Assembly: GCA_016873255.1 (NCBI GenBank)
Contig: VGXR01000018.1
Coordinates: 1 to 42,137, forward strand
Direction of reading: 5' to 3'
Source: Planctomycetota bacterium
GTDB taxonomy: Bacteria > Planctomycetota > Phycisphaerae > Phycisphaerales > SM1A02
DNA: 42,137 nucleotides
Within the stretch, counting starts at the first letter, position 1. Every line of letters starts with the position of its first letter. This document shows positions 42,070 to 42,137 of the stretch, piece by piece. A program made the position numbers and the translations under genes. The notes under the pieces are model-generated. The model saw nothing but the letters and a program-made list of their open reading frames with translations. It was not told the origin of the DNA and did no database searches.

Positions 42070-42137
42070 TCACTTCGTGGCGGGGGCGGCGGGCGCAGCC
42101 GGCGCAGCCGGGGCAGCAGGGGCAGCGGCCTTCGCGG
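42070..42137 (-). CDS. C-terminal end of a gene with Ala-Ala-Pro tail (5' part outside window)
   Basis: Only the last 22 codons and stop are inside the window. They read AKAAAPAAPAAP... ending ATK. The tail is a flexible Ala/Pro linker of the sort found at the ends of envelope or acyl-carrier-type proteins, and the function cannot be told. The 13-bp spacing to the dehydrogenase start suggests one operon. Confidence 0.6.
   Translation of the reverse strand, partial: AKAAAPAAPAAPAAPAAPATK

Overview
This window is very GC-rich chromosomal DNA with dense, mostly intact housekeeping and flagellar genes. It looks like a planctomycete, most likely a Phycisphaerae-type bacterium. The reasons are an ECF sigma factor paired with a membrane protein carrying a DUF1559-like pseudopilin region, an FG-GAP/ASPIC-UnbV protein, HpnH-type hopanoid chemistry, LPS-transport genes and a full flagellar export set. 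The assignment is inferred from gene content only. I saw no rRNA, tRNA, CRISPR array, prophage or transposase gene.

Layout. 1-2031: the end of a TPR protein, then an FG-GAP/ASPIC-UnbV protein. 2017-9085 (minus): cardiolipin synthase, GreA, a small membrane protein, and the envelope cluster murC-murB-ddl-ftsQ-like. 9230-13454 (plus): a sigma-54 response regulator, then an LptF/LptG-type permease pair. 13411-16585 (minus): a parvulin-type isomerase and a membrane glycosyltransferase-like protein. 16701-17517 (plus): fliW-csrA. 17633-20220 (minus): rplT/rpmI and an ECF sigma/anti-sigma-like pair. 20522-21658 (plus): hpnH. 22151-24010 (minus): dihydroorotase and a Cys-rich lipoprotein. 24135-25490 (plus): a short uvrC. 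25575-29525 (minus): bamD-like, lptE, ftsH. 29581-30471 (plus): a lipid kinase. 30527-37844 (plus): fliO-P-Q-R, flhB, flhA, flhF, flhG, joined by stop/start overlaps or very short gaps. 38099-39265 (plus): the flagellar sigma factor behind its own promoter and a structured leader. 39794-42137 (minus): scoB, an ALDH7-type dehydrogenase and the end of an Ala/Pro-tailed gene.

Two things stand out. First, a repeat family of about 460-530 bp with terminal inverted repeats and a nested central inverted repeat is present in two near-full copies in opposite orientation (21656-22184 and 39335-39796) plus one solo end (25543-25577). Its ends abut or supply the stop codons of hpnH, pyrC, ftsH and scoB, and no ORF is conserved in it. 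It behaves like a non-autonomous mobile element or structured RNA element that sits at gene 3' ends. Second, the roughly 190-nt leader of the flagellar sigma gene can fold three hairpins that each show GGA in the loop. One is close to the known CsrA recognition consensus and one covers the Shine-Dalgarno, while fliW-csrA lie 21 kb away in the same window. This suggests CsrA/FliW control of flagellar sigma-factor translation. FlhB in the same cluster lacks the whole autocleaving NPTH domain, and UvrC lacks its C-terminal HhH domain.
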